64,000 bases of DNA from Pusillimonas sp. T2 (GTDB lineage: Bacteria; Pseudomonadota; Gammaproteobacteria; Burkholderiales; Burkholderiaceae_B). Positions 25,701-34,982 of the stretch are shown in pieces. Each line of letters starts with the position of its first letter. The stretch's first letter is position 1. The stretch is from positions 62,001-126,000 of the forward strand of contig NZ_NIQA01000006.1 of the NCBI RefSeq assembly GCF_002236805.1. The letters are read 5' to 3'. A model generated the notes under the pieces. That model searched no databases and was not told where the DNA came from. It saw only the letters and a program-made list of their open reading frames with translations. Made by a program: the position numbers and the translations under genes.

Positions 25701-26652
25701 CAACGTCTGGCGCCTGAGCCAACGCTATACCGAAGATGCCGTGTTTTACCAGCCGGGCCCCGGCAACCCGCACAATACCGATTGGGATGCGGTCACCGCC
25801 TACAGTGCACCCCGCATTATTGAGGCCCAGTGGCAATCGTTGCTGAATACCCTTGCCGCAGCGCCCGCTTCGCCCGACGCAGTCATACCCATCGACATTA
25901 TTGGCTATTCGCGCGGCGCAGCCATGGCCCGGCATTTCGGCAATCAAATCAGTCAATACGTCAACCAGGGGCTGTTTTCCTTTCATGATCTTCAACGCGG
26001 CCTAGTCACAGCTTGCGTCGACCTGCGCTTTATGGGCTTGTTCGACACGGTGGCCCAGTTCGGCCTGAACGGCCAGCACAACGCCGCCTACGACCTGACC
26101 GTGAACGCCGGATGGCAATGGGTAGCTCATGCCATCGCCCTACACGAACGGCGCGCACTGTTCCCGCTGACCAGCGCCGCCGACACGCAACCCGGCAATG
26201 TGGTCGAAGCGCCTTTTGTCGGGGCCCATGCCGATATTGGTGGTGGCGTACTGTACGACAGCCAGGGCCAACCCAGCCGCCGGGGCAACCTGCACAACGT
26301 TGCCTTGAACTGGATGCTGTGGCAGGCCCGTGCCGCCGGGGTAGTGCTGGCTGACAGCCCTGAGGACACGGCAGTCACCGCTCCCTACCTGCACGACGAA
26401 CGCAGCGCCACCCTGCGCAGCCTTCAAGACGGCGACCGGCGCCTTGACCGCGCTGCAGGCACGCTGTGGCACACCTACCAAGACCAGCATGCGCGCCTGG
26501 GCCACAACAGCCGGGCGGCAGCCGAAGCCTTTATCGACCGCTACGACAACTGGCGCCGCAGCGCCGGCAACGAAGTGGCCACCGTTGACATGGCGGCCTA
26601 TACCCGCTGGCTAGAAACGGTAATGGCATGGCCCCCGCCAGACAATCCCTGA
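22708..26652 (+). CDS. Secreted Rhs-repeat protein with C-terminal DUF2235 hydrolase domain
   Basis: 1,314 residues; AAGGGG stands five bases before the ATG. Residues 1-32 form a Sec-type signal peptide (basic n-region, [12 protein letters not shown] core, SLA|QG cleavage). A DUF6531-like segment follows ([19 protein letters not shown]), then many YD/RHS repeats ([24 protein letters not shown]), the Rhs core ([20 protein letters not shown]) and the boundary RRYVDPLGL. Straight after it, at residue 983, comes a DUF2235 domain: FAFDGT, the nucleophile elbow GYSRGA (S1068), a [10 protein letters not shown] motif and GAHADIGGG (about 1172-1180). The last domain belongs to the Tle1-like lipase family used as T6SS effectors. 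There is no PAAR domain, VgrG, Tle chaperone or immunity gene; argS follows after 80 bases. A signal peptide on such a fusion is unusual. Confidence 0.92.
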   Translation: MRQFFIATGLRRLHYLPVALVFLWVAGTSLAQGHDGTCSTPTNATPCAAPGSISPPTVEPGVNASAGNPIDLASGNKYQYETDWLPGFGRPQPALTRHYSANDRRRSFMGQGWHLDYDIRVQSFGHIAIITQASGARLRLVRKGGGFTAPAHGKLHMQAHGWLWVWPNQQQLRFNAAGWLTHITQLNGITLHIARHATAGPLLQAIKSVTVTSPTAPAQGRPNAAPRDTTLHFAYRLHEGRAYLHTVDSPVGRFVYDYERAGDEPHLRLTSMQRPDGSRRQYHYDPAQQAGNAYALTGIDNIGAPPLGARHRGGRWAYNASGQVVRYTDQNDTYAVTYFKTRPGQQHTQVQRISTSPPARSPPAWRADPSESTTQIHFDVQGQIARLTAVTGAGCPGCPAPGTRASYDRLGQLAQVNGTKLQRDARQRLRAIAPAHAGWAGLALKYNAQGQRHTWLSSLTGTESLVYDAHGLPLQRRFAGGSYWQYTHNAQGRPTRLLAQKDAQTPAIETHLQWQGRHLTLVRHPNETDSRQYDAQGRLATRTLTRSDHGPASFTERFAYDTQHRLIRHDLAEGGALHYAWGWGQQLLTVTWETRSGQRHAVIANAKDTSNAKQAKGYSFGNGVHILTVLRANESWLLMSGGAETRKILRAHHYRHDAQGRVVIEDIFQPAGNAPAAGHAPFTRYIYAYDRASQLIAAALYAPQTPRSAHPGHLRPATATPAQLFWYAHDDNGATAAIHTPALPKTQYPRITRNADGLPATIGDRKLTYGPDRRLKAVQDDKGLDVRYAHNAFGQRIRRSGPAGTTHYWFLDRRLAAETWPAKASAAVPTPTNSAHGSHAMAPKTPISRRYIYAHHVPIGFIDYQAANPDGALFYVQADLTGTPRWVTNAQQEIIWEARYEPWGRAVIVNRPATATPSLSFNLRAPGQYFDDTTGWHDNLLRTYDAEFGHYLEPDPLGPVPGNSALGYAGGQPRRYVDPLGLMLFAFDGTRNDMSTHTNVWRLSQRYTEDAVFYQPGPGNPHNTDWDAVTAYSAPRIIEAQWQSLLNTLAAAPASPDAVIPIDIIGYSRGAAMARHFGNQISQYVNQGLFSFHDLQRGLVTACVDLRFMGLFDTVAQFGLNGQHNAAYDLTVNAGWQWVAHAIALHERRALFPLTSAADTQPGNVVEAPFVGAHADIGGGVLYDSQGQPSRRGNLHNVALNWMLWQARAAGVVLADSPEDTAVTAPYLHDERSATLRSLQDGDRRLDRAAGTLWHTYQDQHARLGHNSRAAAEAFIDRYDNWRRSAGNEVATVDMAAYTRWLETVMAWPPPDNP

Positions 26653-26732
26653 CCGACGGCCGCCACGACAGCGCCGGGCAAATCACGCTATCATTCAAAC
26701 TTGCTTTTTCTTTTCACCATCACGTCTTATTT

Positions 26733-28418
26733 ATGCTTCCCGGGCAACAACATACCCTTATCGCGCTTATTACGCGCGCCGTCTCGCAAGTCGTCCCCGA
26801 CGCCACCCCTGCGGTCACACTCGAACGCCCGAAAATCGCCGCACACGGCGACATAGCCACCAATATCGCCATGCAGCTGGCCAAGCCGGCCCGCCGCAAT
26901 CCGCGCGAACTGGCCCAGCAGATTGTCGACGCGCTGATGGGGCAGCCCGAAACCGCTGCGCTCATCGAGACAGCCGAAATCGCCGGCCCCGGGTTCATTA
27001 ATTTCCGACTGACCGCTGCTGCGCGTCAGGCCGTCCTGCAGGTGCTGCAAGACGAAGGCGAACGCTACGGCAGCCAGCCCGCCAATCATCAGAAGGTTCT
27101 GGTCGAATTTGTTTCGGCCAACCCCACAGGGCCGCTGCACGTCGGCCATGCACGCCAGGCCGCGCTAGGCGACTCGTTATGCCGCCTGTTCACCGCACAA
27201 GGCTACGACGTTACCCGCGAGTTCTATTACAACGACGCCGGCAACCAAATCGATAACCTGGCCATCAGCGTACAGGCGCGCGCACGCGGTATCGCCCCCG
27301 ACGCGCCCGAGTTTCCCGCCGACGGCTACAAGGGTGATTACATTCTTGATATTGCCAACGACTTCATCGCGCGCAAAACCGTCAAGGCAGCCGATGGCGA
27401 CGAGGTCACAGCCACCGGCAACCTCGACAGCCTCGACGACATTCGCCACTTTGCCGTCGCGTACCTGCGCCGCGAGCAAGACCTCGACCTGCAAGCCTTT
27501 GGCCTGAAATTCGACAACTTCTATCTCGAAAGCTCACTCTATACGTCCGGGCGCGTCGAGAAAGCCGTCCAAACACTGATCGACAACGGTCACACCTACG
27601 AAAACGAAGGCGCGCTCTGGCTGCGCACTACCGAGCTCGGCACCGGCGACGACAAAGATCGTGTCATGCGCAAGTCAGAAGGTGGCTATACCTATTTTGT
27701 GCCCGACGTGGCCTACCACGTCGCCAAATGGGAACGCGGCTACCATCGCGCCATCAATATTCAGGGCAGCGACCACCACGGCACCATCGCACGCGTACGG
27801 GCCGGCCTGCAAGGCCTGGAAATGGGCATTCCCCAAACCTTCCCCGAATACATCCTGCACAAAATGGTCAAGGTGATGCGGGGCGGCGCCGAAGTCAAAA
27901 TTTCCAAGCGGGCCGGCAGCTACGTTACCCTGCGCGACCTGATTGAATGGGTGGGGCAAGACGCCGTACGATTCTTCCTGGCCCAGCGTCGCGCCGACTC
28001 CGAATTCGTCTTCGATATCGACCTGGCGCTCTCAAAAAGCGAAGAGAACCCGGTCTACTACATCCAGTACGCGCATGCGCGCATTTGCTCCATGCTCGCG
28101 CAATCGGCGCCTACCGCCGCACAGCTGGCCTCGGCCGATATCAGCCGCCTGGTCGCGCCCACCGAGTTCGCACTGCTGCAGCGCCTGGCCGAATTCCCTG
28201 CGGCCATCACGCTGGCCGCCAACGAACTGGCACCTCACCACATTGCGTTCTGGCTGCGCGACTGTGCCGCCGACTTCCACGCCTGGTATAACGCCGAACG
28301 TGTCCTGGTCGACGACGACGCCCTGAAGATGGCGCGCCTGCGCTTGGCCCGGGGTACGCAACAGGTGCTGGCCAACGGCCTGGCGCTGCTGGGCGTTTCG
28401 GCCCCCGAAAAGATGTAA
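26733..28418 (+). CDS. argS: Arginyl-tRNA synthetase
   Basis: 561 residues from the ATG at 26733; the frame is open upstream into the Rhs 3' end, but [13 protein letters not shown] matches the family's N-terminal additive domain. HIGH motif HVGHARQA, catalytic core [24 protein letters not shown] near the active site, the KMSK-like [12 protein letters not shown] loop, and a DALR anticodon-binding domain ([10 protein letters not shown] onward). Charges tRNA-Arg. It heads a short operon with the SPOR protein and dsbA (12 and 45-base spacers), an order familiar in Burkholderiales. Confidence 0.97.
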   Translation: MLPGQQHTLIALITRAVSQVVPDATPAVTLERPKIAAHGDIATNIAMQLAKPARRNPRELAQQIVDALMGQPETAALIETAEIAGPGFINFRLTAAARQAVLQVLQDEGERYGSQPANHQKVLVEFVSANPTGPLHVGHARQAALGDSLCRLFTAQGYDVTREFYYNDAGNQIDNLAISVQARARGIAPDAPEFPADGYKGDYILDIANDFIARKTVKAADGDEVTATGNLDSLDDIRHFAVAYLRREQDLDLQAFGLKFDNFYLESSLYTSGRVEKAVQTLIDNGHTYENEGALWLRTTELGTGDDKDRVMRKSEGGYTYFVPDVAYHVAKWERGYHRAINIQGSDHHGTIARVRAGLQGLEMGIPQTFPEYILHKMVKVMRGGAEVKISKRAGSYVTLRDLIEWVGQDAVRFFLAQRRADSEFVFDIDLALSKSEENPVYYIQYAHARICSMLAQSAPTAAQLASADISRLVAPTEFALLQRLAEFPAAITLAANELAPHHIAFWLRDCAADFHAWYNAERVLVDDDALKMARLRLARGTQQVLANGLALLGVSAPEKM

Positions 28419-28430
28419 TTACCGGCACCT

Positions 28431-29090
28431 ATGGCAAAAAGTCGCAAATCCAACGCATCAATGTTCAAAGGCAGCTCGCTGTTCACGCTGCTGTTCGGGC
28501 TGATTCTGGGCCTGGCCATTGCGGCCGGGGTCGCCTGGTTTGTTACCCAGGTGCCCATGCCATTTACCGACAAGTTCAGTCGTTCTGCACCCACTACACA
28601 GTTGCCCGACGTACGCGACGCCCCCGATCCCAACCAAGCCCTCATGGGCCGAGGTGGCGCGGGTGCACCGGCCGACGCCGCTGCGGTTACACCGCCGCAG
28701 GCGTTACCGGGCAGCGCACCCGGGGTTACGCTGCAAGACGATATCGGGGCGTTGCTGACCACACTGGGTGCACCAGCCGCAAACACCGCACGCCCGACAG
28801 CGCCCGCAGCAGCAGCCGGCAGCAACAAGGCACCTGCGGCAAAACCGGCACCCGGCACACAAACCACCTACTATCTGCAAGCCGGCGCATTCAGGGCCGA
28901 GGCAGACGCCCAGGCCATGCGTGCGCGCATCTTGTTGCTGGGCGAACAGGCGCAAGTGCAGCCGGCACAAATCAATGGCACCACCCTGTACCGCGTTCGG
29001 GTCGGCCCTTACAAAGGCATCGACGACATGAACCGATCGCGCGTTACGTTGTCCAACGCCAAAATCGACACCACTGTGGTCAAGCCCTAA
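28431..29090 (+). CDS. SPOR-domain, FtsN-like membrane protein
   Basis: 219 residues: a short basic cytoplasmic tail, one membrane helix (about 17-39, LFTLLFGLILGLAIAAGVAW), a Pro/Ala-rich periplasmic linker and a C-terminal SPOR domain (about 144-219, TYYLQAGAFRAEADAQAMR to the C-terminus). SPOR domains bind denuded septal peptidoglycan, so a role in division or wall remodelling is likely. FtsN itself has extra N-terminal essential motifs that I cannot identify here. It lies 12 bases after argS. Confidence 0.88.
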   Translation: MAKSRKSNASMFKGSSLFTLLFGLILGLAIAAGVAWFVTQVPMPFTDKFSRSAPTTQLPDVRDAPDPNQALMGRGGAGAPADAAAVTPPQALPGSAPGVTLQDDIGALLTTLGAPAANTARPTAPAAAAGSNKAPAAKPAPGTQTTYYLQAGAFRAEADAQAMRARILLLGEQAQVQPAQINGTTLYRVRVGPYKGIDDMNRSRVTLSNAKIDTTVVKP

Positions 29091-29135
29091 ACCCGCCACC
29101 ACTTGGCCTTTATTTACTTTTGAACAGGACTACTC

Positions 29136-29765
29136 ATGGCATTGAACACCTTTGTTTCCCGTCTGCTTTCTGCCGCCGCACTAGGCCTGGCAGCGTTGCT
29201 GCCCCTTTCGGCAAGCGCACAAGGCGCCTTCACCAAAGTCACGCCCGAACAACCGTCCGACACGCCCGGCAAAGTCGAAGTGCTCGAATTCTTTTCCTAT
29301 GCCTGCCCACATTGCGCCACCATGGAGCCCATGGTCGAGAAATGGGAAAAGACATTGCCCGAGAACGTCGTCCTGCGCCGCGTACCCGTTGCGTTCAATG
29401 CCGGGATGGTCGACCTGCAACGCCTGTACTACGTGCTTGAAAGCCTTGACCGTCTTGACCTTCATCCCAAAGTTTTCAAGGCACTGCACACCGAACGCAA
29501 GCGTATTTATGACAGCGGGGCCATTGCGCAGTGGCTGTCCACCCAGGGTATTGAGCCCAAGCAATACGAAGAAGCCGCTCGCTCGTTTGGCGTAACCTCC
29601 AAGGTCGCACGCGCTAAAGAGCTTGAAAAAGCCTACGATATCCAGGGTACACCCACCCTAGGCGTTGGCGGCAAATACACCACTTCGCCTAGCATGACTG
29701 GCAGCTACGAAGGCACTATCACCCAGGCCCAGAAGCTTCTGGACGAAGTGCTACAGGCAAAATAA
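29136..29765 (+). CDS. dsbA: Periplasmic thiol:disulfide oxidoreductase DsbA
   Basis: 209 residues with a signal peptide (cleavage after ASA near residue 28), the thioredoxin-fold active site CPHC within FFSYACPHCATMEP, and the cis-proline loop GTPTLGV. Introduces disulfides into exported proteins; its partner DsbB is not in the window, but dsbD (reductive branch) is at 54934-56883. Last gene of the argS-SPOR-dsbA group. Confidence 0.95.
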   Translation: MALNTFVSRLLSAAALGLAALLPLSASAQGAFTKVTPEQPSDTPGKVEVLEFFSYACPHCATMEPMVEKWEKTLPENVVLRRVPVAFNAGMVDLQRLYYVLESLDRLDLHPKVFKALHTERKRIYDSGAIAQWLSTQGIEPKQYEEAARSFGVTSKVARAKELEKAYDIQGTPTLGVGGKYTTSPSMTGSYEGTITQAQKLLDEVLQAK

Positions 29766-29800
29766 GCAGTATTGGCGGGGCTGCATGGGCGTGCACCCCG

Positions 29801-29838
29801 CAAATAAAAAGGGCGCCGACCGGCGCCCTTTTTATTTG
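29801..29838. terminator. Bidirectional terminator between dsbA and metC
   Basis: A near-perfect long inverted repeat (AAATAAAAAGGGCGCC / GGCGCCCTTTTTATTT), with A- and T-runs forming part of the stem, serves both convergent genes. Confidence 0.93.
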
Positions 29839-29884
29839 CCATAAACAATTCGACACTAGCAACAGCGCCGCCCCAGATTAAAAG

Positions 29885-31081
29885 TCACTTCCCGGCAACG
29901 GCCAACGCCTGCTGAATGTCTGCAATTAGATCGGCTGGGTCTTCCAGCCCAATATGCAGACGCACAATGGCGTTCTCTGATTTCGACCAATAGCTGTGTA
30001 CGGCAATAGCGCCGGGCTCGACCAACTGCACCAGGCTTTCGTAGCCACCCCACGAAAACCCAATACCAAACAAGGTCAGGGCGTTAACAAACGTTTCGGC
30101 CTGGGCGGGCGTCAGCTTAAGCTCGACCGCCATCATGCCGTTTGAGCCATGGCAATCGCGCTGCCATAGCGCATGGCCCGGGTCGCCCGACCAGGCGGGG
30201 TGGAAAATATTGACGACGTCATCGCGGCCGGCCAGATATTGGCACACCTGCAGCGCATTTTGCGCATGCTGACGCAAGCGGATGGGCAGGGTGCGCACCC
30301 CTCGCAAGGCCAGCCAGGCATCGTCAGCGCTGATCGAATACCCCATGGCATAGTGCGTCTGGTTCAGCCGCGCAATAACGTCGGCGTCGTTGGCCGCCAC
30401 CGCCCCCAACATCAGATCAGAATGACCCCCAATGTACTTGGTGCCCGCCATGACGGACACATGGGCGCCCAGCTCCAGCGGACGATACAGGTAGCCCGAC
30501 CCCCAGGTGTTGTCAGTCACCAGCAGCAAATCATGCTGCTGCGCAAACTTGGCCAGCGCCGGAATATCGAGCATCTCGAACAGCAGCGAACCGGGCGACT
30601 CGACATACAGCACACGGGTTTCCGGACGCAGTAATGGCTCGAGGTCAGCGACCGTAGCGCGGCTGTAGGTTACATCGATATTCATGCGCTTCAGGACGGT
30701 TTTATCCAGATAACGCATAGGCCCATACACACTGTCGGACACCAGCATATGATCGCCGGCCCCCAGCAGCGCCATGACCGACAATGTCATGGCCGACAAG
30801 CCCGACGGCGCCAGAAAGCAACGCTCGGCGCTTTCAAGCGCACACACCACAGACTCGAGGGCTTCGTGGGTTTGCATGCCAATGCGGCCATATGTCACGC
30901 CACGGTCGCCAGCCAGTTGGGTAGCACGGGCTTTAGCCAGGGCATCAAGGCTTTCAAAGCGTACCGTGCTGGTACGCACAGAAGGCAGGGCTACCGGCGC
31001 AGCGCCCGTTGCCGGATCAAAAGGCGCCATGCCCGTGTGCATTAATAGGGTATCGAGATGATGATTTTTTGAAGCGCTCAT
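29885..31081 (-). CDS. metC: Cystathionine beta-lyase
   Basis: 398 residues from the ATG at 31081 (MSASKNHHLD). Cys/Met-metabolism PLP enzyme: substrate-side YGRIG motif, PLP-phosphate region SGLSAMTLSV, DNTWGSG aspartate motif and the Schiff-base lysine in SVMAGTKYIGGHSD. Splits cystathionine to homocysteine, pyruvate and ammonia in methionine synthesis. The YGRIG/NTWGSGYLYRP features suggest MetC over MetB/MetZ, but family members overlap in activity. It is divergent from the LysE-type exporter gene. Confidence 0.88.
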   Translation of the reverse strand: MSASKNHHLDTLLMHTGMAPFDPATGAAPVALPSVRTSTVRFESLDALAKARATQLAGDRGVTYGRIGMQTHEALESVVCALESAERCFLAPSGLSAMTLSVMALLGAGDHMLVSDSVYGPMRYLDKTVLKRMNIDVTYSRATVADLEPLLRPETRVLYVESPGSLLFEMLDIPALAKFAQQHDLLLVTDNTWGSGYLYRPLELGAHVSVMAGTKYIGGHSDLMLGAVAANDADVIARLNQTHYAMGYSISADDAWLALRGVRTLPIRLRQHAQNALQVCQYLAGRDDVVNIFHPAWSGDPGHALWQRDCHGSNGMMAVELKLTPAQAETFVNALTLFGIGFSWGGYESLVQLVEPGAIAVHSYWSKSENAIVRLHIGLEDPADLIADIQQALAVAGK

Positions 31082-31217
31082 GAGTATGTAGAACGGTCGC
31101 TGGCGCCCGGCAAACAAACGATTGCGGAAGCAACCGTCGGCAGAACGACGTTGGCGACTCAGAAATGATTTAACATCGGCCGGTTCAATACTACCTCACC
31201 CCGACCCGAATCGCCTT

Positions 31218-31847
31218 ATGCTGACCTTCGATCTTGCTCTGTCTTTTTTCGGCATCGCCGTGCTGCTGGCGCTTAGCCCGGGGCCCGATAACCTGTTCGT
31301 GCTTATGCAATCGGCGTTGTGGGGGCGCACGTCGGGCATGATGGTGGTACTGGGCCTGTGCACTGGCCTGGTCGGCCATACGCTGGCCGTCGCGGTCGGC
31401 CTTGCGGCCGTATTTGCCGCCTCTGAAGCTGCATTCACCGCATTAAAACTGGCTGGTGCCGCCTACCTGCTGTATTTGGCCTGGGGGGCCTGGCGTGCCC
31501 CCGTCAGCACCCGCGCCGATGCCCGTCCGCCGCAACTATCGTACGGTGCCTTGTACCGGCGGGGCATTTTCATGAATCTGACCAACCCGAAAGTGTCCTT
31601 GTTCTTTTTGGCCTTCTTGCCGCAATTTACGTCGCCGGCACGCGGTTCGGTGGCGTTGCAAACGGTTAGCCTGGGGGCCTTGTTCATGTTGGCCGCATTT
31701 GTGGTGTTTGCCTGCATTGCGCTGTTTTCCGGCTGGTTCAGCCAGCATTTGCAAAAATCGGCCACCACGCAACGGCTGATCAACCGGGGCTCGGCCCTGG
31801 TGTTTGTCGGCCTGGCCATCAGGCTGCTGATGGCAGGGCGGCAATAA
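31218..31847 (+). CDS. LysE/RhtB-family amino-acid exporter
   Basis: 209 residues from the ATG at 31218. About six hydrophobic segments; the family signature ALSPGPDNLFVLMQSALWG near the N-terminus and NLTNPKVSLFFLAFLPQF in the middle are typical of RhtB-type exporters. Substrate unknown; homoserine, threonine or other small amino acids are typical. It is divergent from metC, which may hint at a sulfur or homoserine link, but no shared regulator is seen. Confidence 0.88.
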   Translation: MLTFDLALSFFGIAVLLALSPGPDNLFVLMQSALWGRTSGMMVVLGLCTGLVGHTLAVAVGLAAVFAASEAAFTALKLAGAAYLLYLAWGAWRAPVSTRADARPPQLSYGALYRRGIFMNLTNPKVSLFFLAFLPQFTSPARGSVALQTVSLGALFMLAAFVVFACIALFSGWFSQHLQKSATTQRLINRGSALVFVGLAIRLLMAGRQ

Positions 31848-31890
31848 GCACCCGGGCAACGCCCCTAGGCGCGCCAAAACGCGCAGCAGC

Positions 31891-31910
31891 GGCGCAGTAC
31901 CTGCTGCGCC
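31891..31910. terminator. Hairpin between convergent lysE-type and MBL genes
   Basis: GGCGCAG / CTGCGCC with a six-base loop. There is no T-run on either side, so it would be a weak or Rho-assisted terminator at best. Confidence 0.35.
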
Positions 31911-31929
31911 AGCTTGCATGCAGCATGCA

Positions 31930-33003
31930 TCACGCGTGACTGAACCTGTAAACGCCGTCTTCAAAGACCCGTTTCAACTTGCCTTCAAACCACAACGCAT
32001 GCAGGTGCGCCAGCGCCTCGCCAATGGCAAACGACAACTGGTGCGGGTCGAGCTCTCGTTTGAACATCATGGGAACGATTTCGCCGGCCGTGGTAGGGCG
32101 GGCACAGGCTGCATACACTTCTTCGAGCCGATCGGCGTGGTGGGCGCATTGCTGGGCGATACGCTCGTGCAGGCCCACAAACGGGCGACCATGCGAAGGC
32201 AAGACCAGCGTGTCGTGGGGTAATTCGTCGTAATCGCGCAGCGACTTCAAATACAAGGGCAGGGGGTTGGACTCGGGCTCGAAGTCGAACACACTGACGT
32301 TGGTTGAAATACGCGGTAATACCATGTCGCCCGAAATAAGGACCTTCAAGGTGTCGCAATACAGCGAAACATGCTCGGGCGCATGACCATAACCCATAAT
32401 GACGCGCCACTCCCGCCCCCCGATTTGCAGACGGTCATCGTTCATGATGCGAATAAACGAGGCGGGCATATCGGGTACATGACTGGGGTAATACTTGCCG
32501 CGCTCGCGGATTTTTTCCTGGGCTTGCGGGTCTTGCAAGCCATGACGCAAGAAGTGCTGCAGCGCAATGTGACCGCCTGTTCCGCCACCCGCACCAGCAT
32601 CACCCGGCGCCGCCGGGCGTGACCACAACCGGGCAATCGCAAAATCAGTCATCGACATCCATAATTGCACGCCCCACCGTTCGCACAACCAATGCGCCAG
32701 GCCCACGTGGTCGGGGTGCATGTGCGTCACAATCACGCGCAGTACCGGCAGACCTTCAAGCTGGGTATTGAAAATGTCTTCCCACAGTGCCTTTACCGGT
32801 TCGCGCGACACCCCGGTATCGACAATGGTCCAACCCTCACGTCCGTCGATCTGGTCGCGCATCAGCCATAAATTGATATGGTCGAGCGCAAAAGGCAAAG
32901 GCATGCGAACCCAGCGCACCCCATCGGCCACGGCCAGCGCGTGACCAGGATCGGGCATCGTGTTGCCCATGGGATAGCTGAGTTTTTGTTCGTTTGGGTT
33001 CAT
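31930..33003 (-). CDS. MBL-fold metallo-hydrolase
   Basis: 357 residues. The metallo-beta-lactamase fold ligands are all visible: THMHPDH (HxHxDH), GYGHAPEH, SGDMV and PSHGRPF. A C-terminal helical region of about 80 residues (RLEEVYAAC to the end) is of the kind seen in glyoxalase II-like and LACTB2-like hydrolases with winged-helix tails. The substrate cannot be called. The start follows GGAG at nine bases. It is divergent from a thiolase gene with a palindrome-rich spacer between them, so the two may be co-regulated, perhaps in acyl-thioester metabolism. Confidence 0.85.
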   Translation of the reverse strand: MNPNEQKLSYPMGNTMPDPGHALAVADGVRWVRMPLPFALDHINLWLMRDQIDGREGWTIVDTGVSREPVKALWEDIFNTQLEGLPVLRVIVTHMHPDHVGLAHWLCERWGVQLWMSMTDFAIARLWSRPAAPGDAGAGGGTGGHIALQHFLRHGLQDPQAQEKIRERGKYYPSHVPDMPASFIRIMNDDRLQIGGREWRVIMGYGHAPEHVSLYCDTLKVLISGDMVLPRISTNVSVFDFEPESNPLPLYLKSLRDYDELPHDTLVLPSHGRPFVGLHERIAQQCAHHADRLEEVYAACARPTTAGEIVPMMFKRELDPHQLSFAIGEALAHLHALWFEGKLKRVFEDGVYRFSHA

Positions 33004-33069
33004 ACTGGGTGTCTCCGGTACAACGTAAAAAATTTCACTTTGATCTGATGTTTGGATTTATCTTAACTC

Positions 33070-33081
33070 AGTGTTAACACT
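33070..33081. promoter_or_regulatory. 12-bp perfect palindrome AGTGTTAACACT
   Basis: Lies mid-way in the 176-base divergent spacer between the MBL hydrolase and the thiolase; dyad symmetry of this size suggests a dimeric repressor or activator site. Confidence 0.45.
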
Positions 33082-33102
33082 AAAATTTTCAGGTTTCGCT
33101 AG

Positions 33103-33126
33103 AATAAACACTTAAATAAACATTTA
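33103..33126. repeat. Tandem 12-bp direct repeat in thiolase promoter region
   Basis: AATAAACACTTA is followed immediately by AATAAACATTTA (11 of 12 identical). The shared AACACT core also appears in the palindrome 22 bases upstream, so all three could be sites for one regulator. Confidence 0.45.
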
Positions 33127-33179
33127 AAACCTAAAGTATTCTGTCCATACCTCTTACCTTATTACCAAGGAGCACAACC

Positions 33180-34361
33180 ATGTCTGACCCCATCGTCCTC
33201 GTCTCGGTAGCCCGTACGCCCATGGGCGGCATGATGGGCAGCCTGTCCGGGTTGGCTGCTCACGAACTGGGCGCCATTGCCATTAAAGCCGCCCTCGAGC
33301 GTGCGGGCGTTTCCGGCGACGCCGTCAACGAAGTCATCATGGGTAACGTACTGCAAGCCGGCCAGGGCCAGGCGCCTGCTCGCCAAGCCGCGCTGGGCGC
33401 CGGTTTGCCCCAGGGCGTTGGCTGCACGACCATCCACAAAGTCTGCGGTTCGGGGCTTAAAGCTGCCATGTTCGGGCACGACCTGCTGGTCGCCGGCAGC
33501 GCCGACGTCGTCGTTGCGGGCGGCCAAGAAAGCATGAGCAACGCCCCCTACCTGCTGCTGCGCGGTCGCCAAGGCTACCGTTACGGCCACTCTACCGTGT
33601 ACGACCACATGGCCCTTGACGGCCTCGAAGACGCCTACCAGCGGGGTACTGCCATGGGCGTATTTGCCGAAGCCTGCGCCGACAAATACAGCTTCACACG
33701 CGAAGAACAAGACGCGTATGCGCTCGAATCGCTGCGCCGTGCCCGCGCTGCCACCGAAGACGGCAGCTTCAAATGGGAAATCGCACCAGTGACCGTCGCC
33801 GGCCGCAAAGGCGACACTGTCATCGATGCTGACGAAGGCCCCGCCAAAGCCATGCCCGAAAAAATTCCCGCGCTTAAACCAGCCTTCAAAAAAGACGGCA
33901 CAGTCACAGCTGCGAACGCGTCATCCATTTCCGACGGCGCCGCCGCCATGGTAATGATGCGCGAATCGACGGCTAAAAAACTGGGCGCTACACCCCTGGC
34001 CCGCGTGGTTGCGCATGCCCAGCACTCGCAAGCTCCCGAGTGGTTCACCACAGCACCTGTCGGCGCACTGAAAAACCTCTTGGCCAAAACCGGCTGGAGC
34101 GCGAACGACGTTGATCTCTACGAAATCAACGAAGCCTTCGCCGTCGTCACCATGGCCGCCATGCGCGAACTGAATCTGGATCACGCCAAGGTCAATGTTC
34201 ATGGCGGCGCCACCGCTCTGGGCCACCCCATTGGGGCATCGGGCGCACGCCTGGTCACCACGCTGGTCGGCGCGCTGCGCAAAACCGGCGGCAAGCGCGG
34301 TATTGCTACGCTATGTATCGGCGGCGGCGAAGCCGTCGCCATGGCTATCGAAATGGTCTGA
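33180..34361 (+). CDS. Acetyl-CoA C-acetyltransferase (thiolase)
   Basis: 393 residues with AAGGAG eight bases before the ATG. Nucleophile cysteine in KVCGSGLKA (near residue 89), NEAFA loop, catalytic His in GGATALGHPIGASGAR and the second Cys in TLCIGGGE. Condenses or cleaves acetoacetyl-CoA and similar 3-ketoacyl-CoAs. Sequence length and motifs fit the biosynthetic PhaA/AtoB type, but it is not beside phaB or phaC, so the pathway (PHB, ketone-body use or beta-oxidation) is open. Confidence 0.92.
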   Translation: MSDPIVLVSVARTPMGGMMGSLSGLAAHELGAIAIKAALERAGVSGDAVNEVIMGNVLQAGQGQAPARQAALGAGLPQGVGCTTIHKVCGSGLKAAMFGHDLLVAGSADVVVAGGQESMSNAPYLLLRGRQGYRYGHSTVYDHMALDGLEDAYQRGTAMGVFAEACADKYSFTREEQDAYALESLRRARAATEDGSFKWEIAPVTVAGRKGDTVIDADEGPAKAMPEKIPALKPAFKKDGTVTAANASSISDGAAAMVMMRESTAKKLGATPLARVVAHAQHSQAPEWFTTAPVGALKNLLAKTGWSANDVDLYEINEAFAVVTMAAMRELNLDHAKVNVHGGATALGHPIGASGARLVTTLVGALRKTGGKRGIATLCIGGGEAVAMAIEMV

Positions 34362-34377
34362 TCGCTTAGCCACATCC

Positions 34378-34413
34378 ACGCTGCGGGTGCCGCCTCTAAC
34401 GCGCCCGCAGCGT
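34378..34413 (+). terminator. Hairpin after thiolase gene
   Basis: A perfect 10-bp stem (ACGCTGCGGG / CCCGCAGCGT) around a 16-base loop. A T-rich stretch (TCTTTTT) comes only about 12 bases later, so it may work with Rho or protect the message end. A second short hairpin, CGGT-ATT-ACCG followed by ATTTTT (34473-34489), lies just before smg. Confidence 0.45.
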
Positions 34414-34506
34414 ATTGCCTACAGTCTTTTTCCCGGCTTGCAGCGGTCGTAAAAACCGCGTACAGTGAATTCCGGTATTACCGATTTTTCCTCTAAGCCG
34501 CACCTT

Positions 34507-34968
34507 ATGTACGATATCCTCGTCTACCTTTTCGAAAACTACTACACCCCACAAGCCTGCCCCGATGCCGACGTTCTGGCGCACAAGCTGGCTGCCGCCG
34601 GGTTCGAGCACGAAGACATCGACGAAGCCCTGGGGTGGCTCTACGGGTTGGCACAAACAACCGAGCACTGCGTTCAGTTATCACAGGTGCCTCAAAGCAA
34701 CAGCACCCGCGTCTACACCGACCACGAATACCAAAGTCTGGGCACCGAAGCCATCGGCTTTATCAGCTTCCTCGAAGGCTCGGGGGTTTTGCCGGCCGCG
34801 CTGCGCGAAATCCTCATCGAGCGCGCCGAAGCTGCGGCCGAATCGCCCATTCCCCTCGAAAAGCTCAAGATCCTCACCCTCATGGTGCTCTGGAGCCAGG
34901 AAGCCGAGGTCGATCATCTGGTGCTCGAAGAACTGCTCACCGACGAGCACACCCGGCTGTCGCACTAA
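34507..34968 (+). CDS. smg: Smg family protein (DUF494)
   Basis: 153 residues from the ATG at 34507 ([13 protein letters not shown], the family's N-terminal hallmark); the upstream frame from 34465 is not supported by the family. Mostly helical, with the C-terminal [20 protein letters not shown] block. Function is unknown; it is commonly next to dprA and topoisomerase genes. Here dprA is absent and gluQ then topB follow. Confidence 0.9.
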   Translation: MYDILVYLFENYYTPQACPDADVLAHKLAAAGFEHEDIDEALGWLYGLAQTTEHCVQLSQVPQSNSTRVYTDHEYQSLGTEAIGFISFLEGSGVLPAALREILIERAEAAAESPIPLEKLKILTLMVLWSQEAEVDHLVLEELLTDEHTRLSH

Positions 34969-34982
34969 GCGGCGCTACCTGC

